From: Pseudarthrobacter sulfonivorans
GTDB lineage: Bacteria > Actinomycetota > Actinomycetes > Actinomycetales > Micrococcaceae
DNA length: 64,000 bases
Reading direction: 5' to 3'
NCBI RefSeq assembly: GCF_014712225.1
Contig: NZ_JACXBW010000009.1
Span: 124,001-188,000, forward strand
Shown one piece after another: positions 63,195-64,000 of this stretch; position 1 is the stretch's first letter, and each line of letters begins with the position of its first letter. The notes beneath the pieces are model-generated. The model was not told where the DNA came from. It ran no database searches and saw nothing but the letters and a program-made list of their open reading frames with translations. The translations under genes were made by a program, and so were the position numbers.

Positions 63195-64000
63195 GTGCCC
63201 GAACTGCCTGAAGTTGAAGTGGTCCGCCGCGGGTTGGTGAGCTGGCTCCGCGGCCGCACCATCACGTCAGTCGACGTCCTGGACCCCCGTTCGCTCCGCC
63301 GCCACACCCTGGGCCCCGAGGACTTCATTGGCAACGTCCAAGGCGCCACGGTCGTGGACGTGGTGCGGCGCGGAAAGTTTCTCTGGATGCCGCTGCGCGA
63401 AGCGGAAGAGCCTGCCGCCGCCGGTCCTGTCCCAGCACCCGCCGCGCCAGCCGTCGCCCTCATGGCGCACCTTGGCATGAGCGGCCAGCTGCTGATGCAG
63501 GATCCGGCGGTCCCGGACGAAAAGCACCTGAAGGTGCGCCTCCGGCTGAGCCCGGGTGAGGGCATGCCGGACCAGCTCCGTTTTGTGGACCAGCGCATCT
63601 TTGGCGGCCTGTTTGTGACGGCCCTGGTCCCCACGGACGACGGCGGTCCTGGCGGCCTCGCGGAGTCACCTGTTCCCTTGATTGCCGAAGAGGCAGCGCA
63701 CATCGCCCGGGATCCCCTCGATCCCGCATTTTCCTTCGAGCTTTTCTACAGCCGGCTCAAAAAACGCAGGACTGGCCTCAAGCGCGCCCTCTTGGATCAG
63801 GGGCTGGTCTCAGGCATCGGCAACATTTACGCCGACGAGTCGCTCTGGCGTGCTGGCCTGCATTACGCCCGGCCCACGGACAAGCTGCGCCGTTCCGAGG
63901 CGCAACGCGTGATCGCATGCGCCCGCGAGGTCATGCTTGACGCGCTTGCGGCCGGCGGGACCAGCTTCGACTCCCTGTACGTCAACGTCAACGGCGCCTC
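63195..64000 (+). CDS. mutM: Formamidopyrimidine-DNA glycosylase, 3' end outside window
   Basis: At least 268 codons; runs off the right edge. The GTG start gives mature Pro2-Glu3 (PELPEVEVVRRGL), the catalytic residues that attack oxidised purines such as 8-oxoguanine. MAHLGMSGQLLM, FVDQRIFGGLFV and LLDQGLVSGIGNIYADESLWRAGLHYARP are family markers; the C-terminal zinc finger should lie beyond 64000. An Ala/Pro-rich insert (EAEEPAAAGPVPAPAAPAV) near residue 75 is an actinobacterial extension. It belongs to the rpmF-rnc-mutM cluster. Confidence 0.95.
   Translation, partial: MPELPEVEVVRRGLVSWLRGRTITSVDVLDPRSLRRHTLGPEDFIGNVQGATVVDVVRRGKFLWMPLREAEEPAAAGPVPAPAAPAVALMAHLGMSGQLLMQDPAVPDEKHLKVRLRLSPGEGMPDQLRFVDQRIFGGLFVTALVPTDDGGPGGLAESPVPLIAEEAAHIARDPLDPAFSFELFYSRLKKRRTGLKRALLDQGLVSGIGNIYADESLWRAGLHYARPTDKLRRSEAQRVIACAREVMLDALAAGGTSFDSLYVNVNGA

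Overview
The window is high-GC, densely packed bacterial chromosome. Gene order and protein families (malate:quinone oxidoreductase, DUF3515 between ddl and thiL, a coaD-DUF177-rpmF-rnc-mutM cluster, class F sortase, many GTG/TTG starts, promoter motifs placed for leaderless mRNAs) point to an actinobacterium, most likely an Arthrobacter/Pseudarthrobacter-like member of the Micrococcaceae. The genus is inferred from protein feel and gene order, not from a database search. No phage, insertion sequence, integrase or CRISPR array was seen.

Layout. 1-6.3 kb: the tail of a secreted protein, a transglutaminase-like protein, an LLM flavin oxidoreductase-MarR operon read leftward, and a three-gene NMT1/THI5-type ABC importer read rightward. 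6.4-14 kb: leftward genes for an RND exporter, malate:quinone oxidoreductase, an oligopeptide-type binding lipoprotein, a fasciclin lipoprotein and tRNA-Leu. 14.2-19.6 kb: a thioredoxin-dependent peroxidase divergent from a MarR regulator, a HipBA toxin-antitoxin module with visible operator repeats, tRNA-Lys, a PQQ-type sugar dehydrogenase lipoprotein and a membrane-anchored low-complexity protein. 19.8-27.2 kb: ilvD, then a Val-rich leader peptide and attenuator ahead of ilvBNC, then serA. 27.4-34.3 kb: an FtsX-type ABC exporter with a very large ectodomain, metG, and a Pro/Val-repeat surface protein followed by a class F sortase. 34.4-41.9 kb: leuB, ilvE, a metallo-beta-lactamase-fold protein, a fumarylacetoacetase-family protein, gltX, a HAD hydrolase, tRNA-Gln and tRNA-Glu. 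41.9-48.9 kb: two dynamin-like membrane GTPases, DUF1697, and an IclR regulator divergent from leuCD. 49-64 kb: envelope and housekeeping genes (murA, plsC, gpsA, ddl, thiL, DAK2 protein, recG, rsmD, coaD, DUF177, rpmF, rnc, and a mutM that runs off the end).

How the genes work together. Branched-chain amino acid synthesis dominates the middle: ilvD, ilvBN, ilvC, ilvE, leuB and leuCD lie within 30 kb (ilvA and leuA are absent). Two control layers are visible. One is ribosome-mediated attenuation of ilvBNC by a 23-residue leader peptide. The other is a shared palindrome, TCTCA-N5-TGAGA, found once before leuB and once in the iclR/leuC divergent region, which I propose as the operator of the IclR (LtbR/NdgR-like) regulator. 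The most system-like novelty candidate is the surface protein-sortase pair at 32.6-34.3 kb: the surface protein ends in a non-LPXTG signal (NVQTA, membrane helix, Arg-Lys), and the sortase has His and Cys but no Arg at the expected position. Other points worth checking are an apparent AUU start codon for the DUF177 gene, long palindromic intergenic repeats of two families, and a nested hairpin between two tRNA genes.
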